DNA of 59,710 nt, taken from NCBI GenBank assembly GCA_944321125.1, contig CALUKD010000023.1, positions 1 to 59,710 on the forward strand. The letters are read 5' to 3'. The translations under genes were made by a program, and so were the position numbers. The DNA is from Candidatus Butyricimonas faecavium. GTDB lineage: Bacteria; Bacteroidota; Bacteroidia; Bacteroidales; Marinifilaceae. The notes under the pieces are model-generated. The model ran no database searches. It was given only the letters and a program-made list of their open reading frames with translations, and had not been told where the DNA came from. Position 1 is the first letter of the stretch. The number at the start of each line of letters is the position of its first letter. Positions 43,107-53,019 of this stretch are shown here, one piece after another.

Positions 43107-44685
43107 TATTTTTCAATTTATAAATTTTTGACAAACTTAAATTCAATTCACTCAGATCTCCCGAGTAGTAACAAGTTCCCTCTTTATTTTCCACCAATCT
43201 TAAACCAATCTTGTCGTAAAAATCTTTGACTTGACCATTTTTAACTGTGGGGATATACATTGCGTGAATCGTCCGTATCCCTTCTAACTTTAAAAGGGAT
43301 AAAGTATATCGAACAAAAATATCTTCTATATTTTTACCAAGTATCCTGCAACTTAAAAGCAAGGAGTCAATCATGGCTTCTCCTTGATTGATTGTCACAA
43401 TCATCAAACCTGTTAAACCATTATCACCAAAACGATCTTTCACCCGTAATCCCCATACACGCCCGCCATTCGTCACGAACTCTCGAATATCTGTTTCCGT
43501 GTACCTACGAGTTGTTAGATTAAATTGATTCGTTTTTTGGGTCATCTGAGCCATCCGGACAATATTAAATTCATCCATTAACTCTATCGACAACTCAATC
43601 TCAAGACTCTTTAAATAACTTTCGAAATCGACAAACTGACCTCTACTACGAACTCGTTCTACATTGTCTTTATATTGCTTTACTTTCGTGGTATCTTCCT
43701 CTGTCAAACGGTAAGCACGGAAATAATTTCTCGTTAAAAAACAAGAAAACGGGGAAAATAAATAAGGATTACCGGGGAAATCAGGAACACTCACTGTAGG
43801 TAACAACTGTTTAACCAATTCTCGTTCTGTCGGGTTATCATCAACAAAAACTATACTATCTAAGCCGATATTTAATTCCGTGGCAATTTCTTTTATATTA
43901 TCCGCTTTATTCTTCCAATTTATTCTCCAAGCAACAAAATGCTCTTTACGTAACACCATTTCCGGATGGTCGTTCCAAGCAGATAACACGTCAACCTCAT
44001 TATTCTTGCTACAAACCGTTAAAATGATTCCATTACGCCCGAGTTCTAGTAAATATTCTTGAAAAAAACGATAGCAACACCCAGGATAATCTTCTCCAAG
44101 TTGTATTCCTTCAATACCATCTTCTCCAAGCACTCCCCCCCATAACGTGTTATCTAAATCCAGAACTATACATTTCTTCCGTTTTTGTTCTATCGTTTCT
44201 ACTTGACGTTGGAACCATTCTCGAAAACTTCCTGCCAATTTAGGATTCAAAGGCATTTGGGATATATAGTAATATTTCCAATCTATTAAATCACTTCTCG
44301 AGAATCCTTGGTAGAAATCACTGATATCTACTAATTTTACACCTGCCTTCCGATTTGAAAACTGTCGTATTTTATCATTATACACTCTTATCGCTCTATC
44401 CACTCGGTCATCTATAATTTGAAAATTTTCTTTAAATATTCGTTCCATCGTGAAAACAAGCAACATTTTATCAGTCTGACCAGATACCCAATCCAACATT
44501 CTCCCATAATTCTCTATCTCGTTCGCAACAGTTTCGTCATCACATTTACAGGAGGGCAAGTAAAACCAAATAAAACGATCTGCAGTCTCATCAAAACGAG
44601 AAACATCCTCGTATCCTGAAAACTCGACATTCATTCCCTTAAAGAATGGCTCGATCGTAAAATTCCTAAAAACAAAATACTTCAT
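43096..44685 (-). CDS. FkbH-like HAD-IIIC family protein
   Basis: A 529-residue FkbH-like protein. The N-terminal 165 or so residues are a SGNH-like or accessory part; the HAD motif I is VLDLDNTLWGG with Asp176 and Asp178; FVDDNPTERE is a downstream HAD motif; and the C-terminal third is a GNAT-like domain (MTQKTNQFNLTTRRYTE, GLTGLMIVTI). In polyketide pathways FkbH enzymes take 1,3-bisphosphoglycerate and load a glyceryl group on an ACP. Here ACP1 overlaps the gene, so a similar three-carbon acyl group is likely. Confidence 0.85.
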   Translation of the reverse strand: MKYFVFRNFTIEPFFKGMNVEFSGYEDVSRFDETADRFIWFYLPSCKCDDETVANEIENYGRMLDWVSGQTDKMLLVFTMERIFKENFQIIDDRVDRAIRVYNDKIRQFSNRKAGVKLVDISDFYQGFSRSDLIDWKYYYISQMPLNPKLAGSFREWFQRQVETIEQKRKKCIVLDLDNTLWGGVLGEDGIEGIQLGEDYPGCCYRFFQEYLLELGRNGIILTVCSKNNEVDVLSAWNDHPEMVLRKEHFVAWRINWKNKADNIKEIATELNIGLDSIVFVDDNPTERELVKQLLPTVSVPDFPGNPYLFSPFSCFLTRNYFRAYRLTEEDTTKVKQYKDNVERVRSRGQFVDFESYLKSLEIELSIELMDEFNIVRMAQMTQKTNQFNLTTRRYTETDIREFVTNGGRVWGLRVKDRFGDNGLTGLMIVTINQGEAMIDSLLLSCRILGKNIEDIFVRYTLSLLKLEGIRTIHAMYIPTVKNGQVKDFYDKIGLRLVENKEGTCYYSGDLSELNLSLSKIYKLKNNER

Positions 44686-45087
44686 CTATTCCTCAACTAA
44701 TTCTATTAAACCAAAGTCCTTATTAAATAGAAAACAAATCTTTTTATTAGATAAGGCTACCGCTTGTACTGGGTTGAATAATGGCAAAAATTTCTCCCTC
44801 CTTAATTCGAATAAAGCCACATCTATATCAGGAACAGAATAACACACGTGGTAAGGTGTCACTCCTAACTTTTCCAGTGTTTTAGAAACAGGAGAAATAC
44901 TCGAATGAGGCTCTAAAAGCTCGATCACGGGCATTCCCTCTTTTTTTAAAAAAGATATATTCACATCTTGTACCGGGTCATACATGATATCAGACATTAC
45001 ATATCCCATTTTCAAATAGTAACTAGATGTTTTTGCGATACTATCAGTTGCGATACCTATATGATGGAATTGAAAAGAAGATAACAT
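44686..45087 (-). CDS. VOC-family protein, methylmalonyl-CoA-epimerase-like
   Basis: A 133-residue vicinal-oxygen-chelate protein with metal ligands in FHHIGIATD, TPYHVCYSV and FGLIELVEE. It resembles methylmalonyl-CoA epimerase and glyoxalase I. The gene starts at the base after the KASIII stop and ends at the base before the FkbH-like start, so it is integral to the acyl module. It may epimerise a 2-substituted acyl thioester; no substrate is established. Confidence 0.78.
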   Translation of the reverse strand: MLSSFQFHHIGIATDSIAKTSSYYLKMGYVMSDIMYDPVQDVNISFLKKEGMPVIELLEPHSSISPVSKTLEKLGVTPYHVCYSVPDIDVALFELRREKFLPLFNPVQAVALSNKKICFLFNKDFGLIELVEE

Positions 45088-46140
45088 TCAATATTCTATT
45101 AATGAAGAAACATTACAATTTTGGAACTCGATATAAGAAGTACCCCACGACAATCCTGCACCAAATCCACATAACACAACTTTTGTCTTCGTATCTAATT
45201 TCCCTTTCAATTCGGAAACGATTGTTAGTGGTATTGAAGCAGAACTTGTGTTACCAAAACGTTCCAAACAATACGGAACTTTCCGAGAATCAAATTTCAT
45301 TTTTTTCACGAAGAAATCTGTCATAAATCTATTCGCTTGGTGAAAAATTAAATAGTCCAAATTTTCCAAGGAGATATCAACTCGCTCAAGTACAGACTTT
45401 ATTGATTTAGGTACCACTCGTAATGCAAAATTAAAAACATCCATACCGTTCATATAAATTTGCTGACCAGAACGCTTATTCCCATCTTCTTGTTCTTCAA
45501 CACGAAAATTTTCTATCGAGAATGGATTTCGACATTCTCCCGCAGGAATCATGACAGAATCTTTACCAGAGCCATCTGACATCAATTCAAAATAAGACGT
45601 TGTAAAATCCCCCTTCTCAACAAGCGTTGCTGTTCCTGCATCGCCATAGAGAGGAGCATTTACCTTATCATATAAAGAAGTTATTTTGGAAAATGTTTCC
45701 CCAACTAACAATAACACTCGATTTATTCCTAACATGGAAACATAAGCGTACGCTGTTGACAAAGCATAAACATACCCCGAACACCCTAAACTTAAATCTA
45801 AGCAAGCCGTTGTTTTTGGTAATCCTAAACGCTCTTGCAAGATTGGAGAAGTCGCAGGAATTTTATAATCAGGAGTCTGACTCAAGAATAATAACATATC
45901 AATTGTTGAAAGATCAACATCATTATCTTTTAATAATTGTTTTGCTGCTTCAAAACACAAATCCGAAGCACATACCCCTGCTTCTGCAAAACGTTTCTCA
46001 CTAATCCCAATTGAATTAATAGTTTTATCTATTTCATCTTGAGAAATTAAATAATCAAGATCATGATTATACATAATTTTCGAAGGGACACAAGCAGATA
46101 AGGCCCGTATCCCAACACCATTATAAGTTATAAAAGCCAT
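45088..46140 (-). CDS. beta-ketoacyl-ACP synthase III-like protein 1
   Basis: A 350-residue FabH-like protein from the ATG at 46140 (a longer frame upstream overlaps the SDR gene). The catalytic triad is complete: Cys120 in LSLGCSGYVYA, the histidine in IFHQANRF and the asparagine in FGNTSSAS. It resembles the copy at 46898-47947 along its length. Proteins of this type can also transfer acyl groups or form rings rather than extend chains. Confidence 0.88.
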   Translation of the reverse strand: MAFITYNGVGIRALSACVPSKIMYNHDLDYLISQDEIDKTINSIGISEKRFAEAGVCASDLCFEAAKQLLKDNDVDLSTIDMLLFLSQTPDYKIPATSPILQERLGLPKTTACLDLSLGCSGYVYALSTAYAYVSMLGINRVLLLVGETFSKITSLYDKVNAPLYGDAGTATLVEKGDFTTSYFELMSDGSGKDSVMIPAGECRNPFSIENFRVEEQEDGNKRSGQQIYMNGMDVFNFALRVVPKSIKSVLERVDISLENLDYLIFHQANRFMTDFFVKKMKFDSRKVPYCLERFGNTSSASIPLTIVSELKGKLDTKTKVVLCGFGAGLSWGTSYIEFQNCNVSSLIEY

Positions 46141-46142
46141 TT

Positions 46143-46895
46143 TTATAATGTTCGTCCACCATCTATAACTAAAGTATGTCCAGTTACCCAAGAAGAAGCA
46201 TCAGACAAAAGGTAAATAATACCATAAGCAATATCTAAAGGCTCGCCATACCGCTTTAGAGGATATTTTTTCATATCTTCCTCCAATTGTTGTTTTGACA
46301 AGGTTCCCTCATGAATCAATGGGGTATGAACCATCCCGGGATTCACTGAATTACATCGGATTTTCTTGATCGCAAATTCTTTCGCGGCAAATTTCATGAA
46401 TGTTTCCAAACTAGCTTTTGAACAACCGTATATTCCATTTCCAGCCTCTCGAATCATATGAGATATAGAAGAGGTAAAAACCATCGAAGACGGTTTACCC
46501 ATTTTCTTCTTCTTTATCAACAATCTTGTTAATAAAACAGGTGCAAAAAAATTAGTTTGATAAATTTTTTCCATGTTTTCCATGGAAAAAAACTGAATCG
46601 GTATTGTTATTCCAATACCCGCATTATTCACACAACCATCCAAAACGGGTAACTGTTCCACAAGATTCTCTAACTCATTTTCTAAAGTTAGGTCTGCAAC
46701 AATCTGTTTATGACCGTCTCCCACCAAAGAAGAAAAAGTTTCATCAAGTCTCTCTTGATTTCGCCCAGTTATAATTACTATAGCTCCCATTTTCGAGCAT
46801 TCAATTGCAGTAACTTTTCCAATTCCTGAAGATGCTCCCGTTACCAAAACGGTTTTACCTGATAAAGAAAACGGATTATCTAACATGTTATTCAT
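46143..46895 (-). CDS. SDR-family oxidoreductase (FabG-like)
   Basis: A 250-residue short-chain dehydrogenase. The NAD(P) loop is VTGASSGIGKV, the active site is YGCSKAS (Tyr-x3-Lys) with an upstream serine in VFTSSISHM, and VNNAGIGI is also present. It is flanked on both sides by KASIII genes and could reduce their 3-keto product while bound to an ACP. Confidence 0.88.
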   Translation of the reverse strand: MNNMLDNPFSLSGKTVLVTGASSGIGKVTAIECSKMGAIVIITGRNQERLDETFSSLVGDGHKQIVADLTLENELENLVEQLPVLDGCVNNAGIGITIPIQFFSMENMEKIYQTNFFAPVLLTRLLIKKKKMGKPSSMVFTSSISHMIREAGNGIYGCSKASLETFMKFAAKEFAIKKIRCNSVNPGMVHTPLIHEGTLSKQQLEEDMKKYPLKRYGEPLDIAYGIIYLLSDASSWVTGHTLVIDGGRTL

Positions 46896-46897
46896 TT

Positions 46898-47947
46898 TTA
46901 AATTTCAACTAAATCTGAAATCAACATTCTGTCATCACTTTCAAAAGCTACAGTTCCCCAAGAAAGTCCCACACCAAAACCACAACATAAAAATTTAGTT
47001 ACCCCATTTTTTACCTTTTCCTTCAATTCAGTAACAATAGTAAGAGGTATTGATGCAGAAGAGGTGTTCCCAAAATGTGCCATGGAAGAAGGAACCTTTT
47101 CAGAAGGTAATTTTAATTTTTTTACAATCATTTCATTCATTTTCATGTTAGCTTGATGGAATACGAAATAATCGTATTCATGATAATCAAAAGAATACCT
47201 TTCTGCTAATTTTTTTATCGATTTGGGAGGTACCGAAATTCCGAAAGAAAACACATCCATCCCCTTCATCCTCGTCATCAAGCGATTCACAGGTTTACCA
47301 TCAACTTGTTCCATATCAAACGAATTGACAGACAACTGATTCCTACAACCGCCATCAAGCGTAATGATCGCATCATACCCAGAACCATCTGTACCGAAAT
47401 GGAATTTCATGCTACTCGCACTAACATCAAACTCTAATGCCGTCACGGTTGCAGCATGCCCAAACAACGGATCCCATGGACCATCTACGATGCCTCGAGC
47501 ATCCCCCGCAACGAGTAAACCTTTCTTAATATTTCCATTAGCCACAGAGATCAAGGATGCTATCTCACTAAGTCCATAAACCCATCCGGAACATCCCAAT
47601 GACATATCCGTGGCATAACATTCTTTGCCCAACCCCAAGCGTTCTTGCAAAATACATGCTGTAGCCGGTAAAATATAATCAGCAGTTTGCGACACAAAAA
47701 TAAGTACCTCTATCTCCCTCTTATCCCATTTAAGATCAGAGATTAATTTTTCAGCAGCAGCATATCCAAGATCAGATGTTGTAAAATCTTTTGAACAATG
47801 GCGCTCTACAACTCCCGTGGTTTCTACAAAAGCAGCTGCATCATAATCACTCGATTGAATTGCATCACCAACATTCTGAATAATTTGCTTCGGAACACAG
47901 GCCGAAAAACCAGCGATCCGAACATTATGAATTTCAAAAAATGCCAT
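46898..47947 (-). CDS. beta-ketoacyl-ACP synthase III-like protein 2
   Basis: A 349-residue FabH-like protein with Cys119 in MSLGCSGWVYG, the histidine in VFHQANMKM and the asparagine in FGNTSSAS. It is a paralogue of the copy two genes downstream. Its start codon overlaps the stop of ACP2 by one base, linking it to that carrier. Confidence 0.88.
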   Translation of the reverse strand: MAFFEIHNVRIAGFSACVPKQIIQNVGDAIQSSDYDAAAFVETTGVVERHCSKDFTTSDLGYAAAEKLISDLKWDKREIEVLIFVSQTADYILPATACILQERLGLGKECYATDMSLGCSGWVYGLSEIASLISVANGNIKKGLLVAGDARGIVDGPWDPLFGHAATVTALEFDVSASSMKFHFGTDGSGYDAIITLDGGCRNQLSVNSFDMEQVDGKPVNRLMTRMKGMDVFSFGISVPPKSIKKLAERYSFDYHEYDYFVFHQANMKMNEMIVKKLKLPSEKVPSSMAHFGNTSSASIPLTIVTELKEKVKNGVTKFLCCGFGVGLSWGTVAFESDDRMLISDLVEI

Positions 47948-48177
47948 TATGCTTTACTCTTTACAACATTAAACAAGTCTTCTATAGTTGAAGAAGTATT
48001 AATATCATTACCTTTTAAAGTTACATCATATTCTTCATCCACCATCGCTATAATAGATAGTGCTATTAAAGAAGACCATTCATCCAATTCCTTAAATTTA
48101 GTTTCAGCTGTCAACTCACTCACTTCCGTTTCGTCAAATTGTTCTGCAAACTTTTCAATAAAATCTTGTAATTCCAT
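47947..48177 (-). CDS. acyl carrier protein 2
   Basis: A 76-residue acyl carrier protein. The phosphopantetheine serine is Ser36 (or 35) in DEWSSLIAL. It is the first gene of the acyl module and is distinct from ACP1, so the module has two carriers, one per KASIII or one for the FkbH branch. Confidence 0.82.
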   Translation of the reverse strand: MELQDFIEKFAEQFDETEVSELTAETKFKELDEWSSLIALSIIAMVDEEYDVTLKGNDINTSSTIEDLFNVVKSKA

Positions 48178-48198
48178 AATTCTATTTTTATAACTAAA

Positions 48199-48837
48199 TT
48201 AATATTTAAATATTTTGGCAGGATTACCTATATAAAGAGAATTAGCCTTAGGCTTATGCATAAGAACACTTCCCGCTCCAAGGCGAACTCCAGAACCAAT
48301 TTTTAATTGCTGTAACACTATTGAATTCACACCAAACAAATTCCCATCTCCAATCGTAGTCTCCCCAGAAATACGCACGCCAGGCATAAGTACATTATAA
48401 GAACCAAGTGTAACATCATGCCCAAGTTGTACACTTCCATTAAGAATATTAAAATCACCAATAGATACATTGCATGAAAAATAGGTACTTCCACCTATTA
48501 TATTGCCTTTCCCTATTGAAAAGTTATCTTCATCCGCACAAGAAAAACCATAAATTATATTCGGAAACATAATTAGAGGATTCGTTATTTTTCTAGAAAC
48601 TTGCATTAAAGAATGAGGGTTTCCTATCGCAATTATAACATTCAATTCTTTTTTCCAAGCATTCAATTCACAAATTCCACCTAACACCCTCCCATATTCA
48701 TTTAATGTTCCAACAGGTTGGCCATCGTCAAAAAAACCGATAAAATCCCAATTTTTTTGTTGACTATTTATTTTTTGTAATAAACAAACCGTTTCCCGCC
48801 CTAATCCACCAGCACCATACACAGCAATCTCTTTCAT
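48199..48837 (-). CDS. NeuD/PglD-type acyltransferase
   Basis: A 212-residue acyltransferase starting MKEIAVYGAGGLGRE, with a Rossmann-like N-terminal part and a C-terminal left-handed beta-helix of hexapeptide repeats (IGKGNIIGGSTYF, SIGDFNILNGS and so on). PglD and NeuD acetylate sugars with acetyl-CoA. Here it lies beside the ACP genes, so the donor might be an acyl-ACP. An ATG five codons upstream (48852) is an alternative that overlaps the sugar transferase gene. Confidence 0.85.
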   Translation of the reverse strand: MKEIAVYGAGGLGRETVCLLQKINSQQKNWDFIGFFDDGQPVGTLNEYGRVLGGICELNAWKKELNVIIAIGNPHSLMQVSRKITNPLIMFPNIIYGFSCADEDNFSIGKGNIIGGSTYFSCNVSIGDFNILNGSVQLGHDVTLGSYNVLMPGVRISGETTIGDGNLFGVNSIVLQQLKIGSGVRLGAGSVLMHKPKANSLYIGNPAKIFKY

Positions 48838-48838
48838 C

Positions 48839-49447
48839 TCAATTATTTCCATTAAAAGGTTCCATTGTCACGCTCGTATCGGAACTAATACCCTCTCGCT
48901 TAAATACTTTACTTATTGTCAAAAAGAAAATTTTCACATCTAACATGAACGAAATGTTATCAACATACCACACATCGTACTCAAACTTTTGTTGCCATGA
49001 AATAGCATTTCTCCCGTTCACTTGTGCCCATCCCGTGATTCCGGGACACACATCATGACGACGTACTTGCTCTTCTGTATACAAAGGTAAATATTGCGGC
49101 AGAAGAGGTCGAGGTCCAATCAAACTCATTTCTCCTTTTAAAACATTAATCAATTGAGGTAACTCATCTATCGACGTGGAACGTACAAAACGTCCAACCG
49201 ACGTCAAGCGCTCTACATCCGGCAATAATTTACCTTCCATATCCCGCTTATCTGTCATTGTTTTAAACTTAATTACTTTAAACTCTTTCCCCTTCTTCCC
49301 TATTCTTGTTTGAAAAAAGAACACCCCAACCTTTCTATTTGCAAAATATAACCACAAAGTAACAACTAATAACATAGGCCCAATCGTCAGTAAGATAAGA
49401 AGCACTATCACCAAATCAAGCCTTCGTTTTATTTTATTTCTATACAT
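48839..49447 (-). CDS. initiating sugar-phosphate transferase (PglC-like)
   Basis: A 202-residue monotopic sugar transferase: one N-terminal membrane segment (LDLVIVLLILLTIGPMLLVV), then FKVIKFKTMTD, TSIDELPQLINVLKGEMSLIGPRP and GITGWAQVNGRN. It attaches the first sugar-1-phosphate to undecaprenyl phosphate on the inner membrane, starting each repeat unit. It is the short PglC form without the five extra helices of WbaP. Confidence 0.93.
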   Translation of the reverse strand: MYRNKIKRRLDLVIVLLILLTIGPMLLVVTLWLYFANRKVGVFFFQTRIGKKGKEFKVIKFKTMTDKRDMEGKLLPDVERLTSVGRFVRSTSIDELPQLINVLKGEMSLIGPRPLLPQYLPLYTEEQVRRHDVCPGITGWAQVNGRNAISWQQKFEYDVWYVDNISFMLDVKIFFLTISKVFKREGISSDTSVTMEPFNGNN

Positions 49448-50591
49448 TCGACTCCAAAGATCTATATTCTTTCAATAATTCATCCCATATCATTTTCTGC
49501 TCATAACGAGCTCGTATCATTTTCCGAGCATTAGCCGACATTATCATCCTTAATTCTACATCATCAATCATTCTTTTCATTGCTTCTGCCAATGCATCAT
49601 GATTTTTAGGAGGTATAATAAGTCCATTTTTTTCATTCTCTATAATTTCATTACAACCGTTTATATCGCTCACAATAGAGGCTAGTCCCATTGCACCAGC
49701 CTGCATCACCACATTAGGAAACCCCTCTCTATAACTCGGAAATACCAAAACATCCGAAGCATACAAAAAAGGGCGTACATCACTCTGCCACCCAACAAAC
49801 TTGATACAACTATTATTAATAATAAATTTCTCATTTTCTGGCAATATTGGATTACGTTCTTTTTCAAAACCTCCAACGATAAGCAACTTAACAGATCTAG
49901 ACATCACTTCTTTAAAAGCATCAATTAATTCATTAACACCTTTATCTTTTACAATTCTACCAATAAATACAAAAACAGTATCCTGTTGTTTAAACCCCAA
50001 ATCCAAACGAATTTCTTCCCGACTTTGCAAAATATTTTTTGTAGAAAAGAACAAGGTATCTATTCCATTGGAACTTCCATTTGCTATTACTTTCAATTTT
50101 CGAGGCGCACATAAATGTTGTTGTATAATAATCTCTTTCATTGCAAAAGAATTTGGATACACTCTAGTTGCACAGGCATTAGTCAACTTCTCCATATAAT
50201 TAAGTAATTTCCGTTTATATCCTGTTGTTTCAAGTAATGGAAGCCCTGCAATTGTATGTAATCGAATAGGTACCCCAACAATCTTTGCTGCAATCATCCC
50301 TAATAAACCTGCTTTAGGGGTATGAGTATGTACAATATCAGGTCTCTCCTTCCACAATAACAAGATCAATTGGAATAATGCTTTCAAATCTACTAAAGGT
50401 GTAATTTGTCGTGTCATATTAATACAAAAACCTCGTACACCTTGCTCTTGCAACATATCATTAAAACATTCACCATTGGAAGATACCGCAATTACATCAT
50501 AGTAATTTCGCATAAAACGAAGTTGCCCCTTTAGCAACGTACGCATTGACTCTGGCACTGTTGTTATACGCACCAATTTTTTATTTTTCAT
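49440..50591 (-). CDS. GT4-family glycosyltransferase
   Basis: A 383-residue GT-B glycosyltransferase, with HTHTPKAGLLGMIAAKI in the N-terminal half and the nucleotide-sugar site around VFIGRIVKDKGVNELI and YREGFPNVVMQAGAMGLASI. It overlaps the sugar transferase gene by 8 bp and probably adds the second sugar. Confidence 0.88.
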   Translation of the reverse strand: MKNKKLVRITTVPESMRTLLKGQLRFMRNYYDVIAVSSNGECFNDMLQEQGVRGFCINMTRQITPLVDLKALFQLILLLWKERPDIVHTHTPKAGLLGMIAAKIVGVPIRLHTIAGLPLLETTGYKRKLLNYMEKLTNACATRVYPNSFAMKEIIIQQHLCAPRKLKVIANGSSNGIDTLFFSTKNILQSREEIRLDLGFKQQDTVFVFIGRIVKDKGVNELIDAFKEVMSRSVKLLIVGGFEKERNPILPENEKFIINNSCIKFVGWQSDVRPFLYASDVLVFPSYREGFPNVVMQAGAMGLASIVSDINGCNEIIENEKNGLIIPPKNHDALAEAMKRMIDDVELRMIMSANARKMIRARYEQKMIWDELLKEYRSLESNV

Positions 50592-50626
50592 ACTCTATAG
50601 CCCCCCAACACAAGTAGAAATATTCC

Positions 50627-51889
50627 TTACAACCGCCCATCTACAATTTCTCTGGGTAAAAAAGATTTTACATCAAAAATTACACTATTCTCCTTCAATA
50701 AAATAGGGATATCCAAATCTTTAAACTCATCATGGGCTACCGCAAGAATTATTGCATCATATTTACACGATGATAACTCACTCTTAACCTCTATATGATA
50801 TTCTCTTTCGACAATCTTCGGATCTACCCACTGATCATAAACATCAACATTTAAATTATACATTTTCAATGTCTTGTAGACATCAATCACTTTGGTATTT
50901 CGTACATCAGGACAATTTTCTTTAAAAGTGAAACCTAAAATCAATATATTAGAATATAATACTTGTATCCCTTTTTTCAACATCAGTTTAATCACCTCAT
51001 TAGCCACATACTCACCCATTCCATCATTCATCTGCCGCCCCGATAAAATAATCTCTGGATTATAGCCATGACGCTGTGCACATTGTGCCAGATAATAAGG
51101 ATCCACTCCTATGCAATGCCCTCCAACCAATCCGGGTTTAAATGGCAAAAAATTCCATTTTGTAGAAGCAGCCTCCAACACATCTTGCGTATCTATTCCA
51201 AGTTTATTAAAAATTTTAGACAATTCGTTAACAAAAGCAATGTTGATATCTCTTTGTGAATTTTCTATCACCTTTGCAGCTTCAGCAACTTTTATACTCG
51301 GAGCAAGGTGAGTTCCAGCCGAAATCACTGCAGCGTACACATCATTTACCTTTTGACCGATCTCAGGTGTAGACCCAGAAGTAACTTTCTTGATCTTCTC
51401 TACTGAATGAAACTTATCTCCCGGATTTATTCTTTCCGGAGAATATCCTGCAAAAAAATCCTCATTATATTTCAAACCAGAAACTTTTTCTACAACAGGA
51501 ATACACTCATCTTCTGTCACTCCTGGATAAACTGTTGACTCATAAACCACAATATCACCTCTAGAAATCACCTCTCCTACTGTTGTACTAGCACGATATA
51601 AGGGTGTCAAGTCAGGAGTATTATTTCTATCTACTGGGGTTGGTACTGCTACAACATAAAAATTACATGCTCGAATTTCCTCGATATCTGTTGTACAATA
51701 TAACCCACACTTTAACGCCTCTTGCAACAAATCATCATTAATCTCCAATGTTGAATCATGACCTGACATTAAAGAATCAACTCGATCTTGATTCATATCA
51801 AAACCTATTGTTTGGTATTTAGTTGAAAATAAACGAGCCAAAGGAAGCCCCACATATCCCAAACCTATCACTGCAATTTTAATCTTCAT
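50627..51889 (-). CDS. UDP-N-acetylhexosamine 6-dehydrogenase (WbpO/TviB-like)
   Basis: A 420-residue nucleotide-sugar dehydrogenase from the ATG at 51889. It has the NAD loop [23 protein letters not shown], the catalytic cysteine in [13 protein letters not shown] and [18 protein letters not shown]. It oxidises C6 of a UDP-sugar to the uronic acid. Paired with the adjacent 4-epimerase it most likely makes UDP-GalNAcA. Confidence 0.9.
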   Translation of the reverse strand: MKIKIAVIGLGYVGLPLARLFSTKYQTIGFDMNQDRVDSLMSGHDSTLEINDDLLQEALKCGLYCTTDIEEIRACNFYVVAVPTPVDRNNTPDLTPLYRASTTVGEVISRGDIVVYESTVYPGVTEDECIPVVEKVSGLKYNEDFFAGYSPERINPGDKFHSVEKIKKVTSGSTPEIGQKVNDVYAAVISAGTHLAPSIKVAEAAKVIENSQRDINIAFVNELSKIFNKLGIDTQDVLEAASTKWNFLPFKPGLVGGHCIGVDPYYLAQCAQRHGYNPEIILSGRQMNDGMGEYVANEVIKLMLKKGIQVLYSNILILGFTFKENCPDVRNTKVIDVYKTLKMYNLNVDVYDQWVDPKIVEREYHIEVKSELSSCKYDAIILAVAHDEFKDLDIPILLKENSVIFDVKSFLPREIVDGRL

Positions 51890-51897
51890 GTAATATT

Positions 51898-52872
51898 TCA
51901 TTTTAAATTTTTCCAATACCACCCTATAGCTTCTTTTAAGCCATCCCGTAAACAAAATTTAGGCTTATAACCAAGTAAATCTCGAGCCTTATCAATAGAA
52001 GCTAACGAGTGTGGAATATCGCCTAAACGACAAGGTCCATGCAAAACCTTTATATCCGCAATAGTTGGATCAAATTCACTTAGAAACTCTTTCAGATATT
52101 CAACTAATTGATTTAAAGTTGTCTGTTCACCGAAAGCTGTGTTATAAATTTGATTAACAGCTCGAGGATTGGATGTCAACAATGCAAGCATATTCATTTG
52201 GATGACATTATCAATATAAGTAAAATCCCGACTATATTCCCCATCTCCATTAAGTACAGGACTTTCATGATTCATAAATTGTTTCACAAACAAAGGTATT
52301 ACAGCCGCATAAGTTCCATAAGGATCCTGACGACGGCCAAAAACATTAAAATAACGTAATCCTATATATTCCATTCCATATGTTCGTGCAAATACATCTG
52401 CATACAATTCATCCACGTATTTTGTAATTGCATAAGGCGATAATGGCTTACCTATAACATCTTCTACTTTTGGAAGTAAAAGACTATCCCCATAAGTCGA
52501 AGAACTAGCGGCAAAGACAAAACGTTTTATTCCAGCATCCCGCGAAGCAACTAACATATTTACAAACCCATCAATATTCACGGCATTTGTGGTTACTGGA
52601 TCTTTAATGGAACGAGGAACAGAACCTAATGCAGCTTCATGTAAAACATAATCAATTCCCTCAACTGCTTTTCGACAATCTGAAAATTCACGAATATCTC
52701 CCACAATCAATTTGAACCTATCTGGATACTGTGACAACAAAGACAAGATATTCTCTATTTTACCTGTTGCAAAATTATCTAAACATACCACAGCATAATC
52801 ATGAGCAAGTAAAAATTCACAAAGATTCGAACCAATAAAACCAGCACCACCCGTCACTAAAACTTTTATCAT
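51898..52872 (-). CDS. UDP-N-acetylglucosamine 4-epimerase (WbpP/TviC-like)
   Basis: A 324-residue SDR epimerase from the ATG at 52872: [14 protein letters not shown], the YAITK active site in [14 protein letters not shown], and [23 protein letters not shown], the pattern of WbpP/TviC. It lies just upstream of the dehydrogenase. Together they convert UDP-GlcNAc to UDP-GalNAcA, as in Vi antigen and O6 synthesis. Confidence 0.9.
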   Translation of the reverse strand: MIKVLVTGGAGFIGSNLCEFLLAHDYAVVCLDNFATGKIENILSLLSQYPDRFKLIVGDIREFSDCRKAVEGIDYVLHEAALGSVPRSIKDPVTTNAVNIDGFVNMLVASRDAGIKRFVFAASSSTYGDSLLLPKVEDVIGKPLSPYAITKYVDELYADVFARTYGMEYIGLRYFNVFGRRQDPYGTYAAVIPLFVKQFMNHESPVLNGDGEYSRDFTYIDNVIQMNMLALLTSNPRAVNQIYNTAFGEQTTLNQLVEYLKEFLSEFDPTIADIKVLHGPCRLGDIPHSLASIDKARDLLGYKPKFCLRDGLKEAIGWYWKNLK

Positions 52873-53019
52873 AAACACAACATTTAAATCAATAACCACA
52901 TATAAAACACCAAACAATATTTAATAATTATCCATTTTTAATAGATAATTTGTCATCACTAAGGAATCTGTATAAAATATAGCCCTTCCAAATATCTTTA
53001 AAAACACTTTTATTCTATT

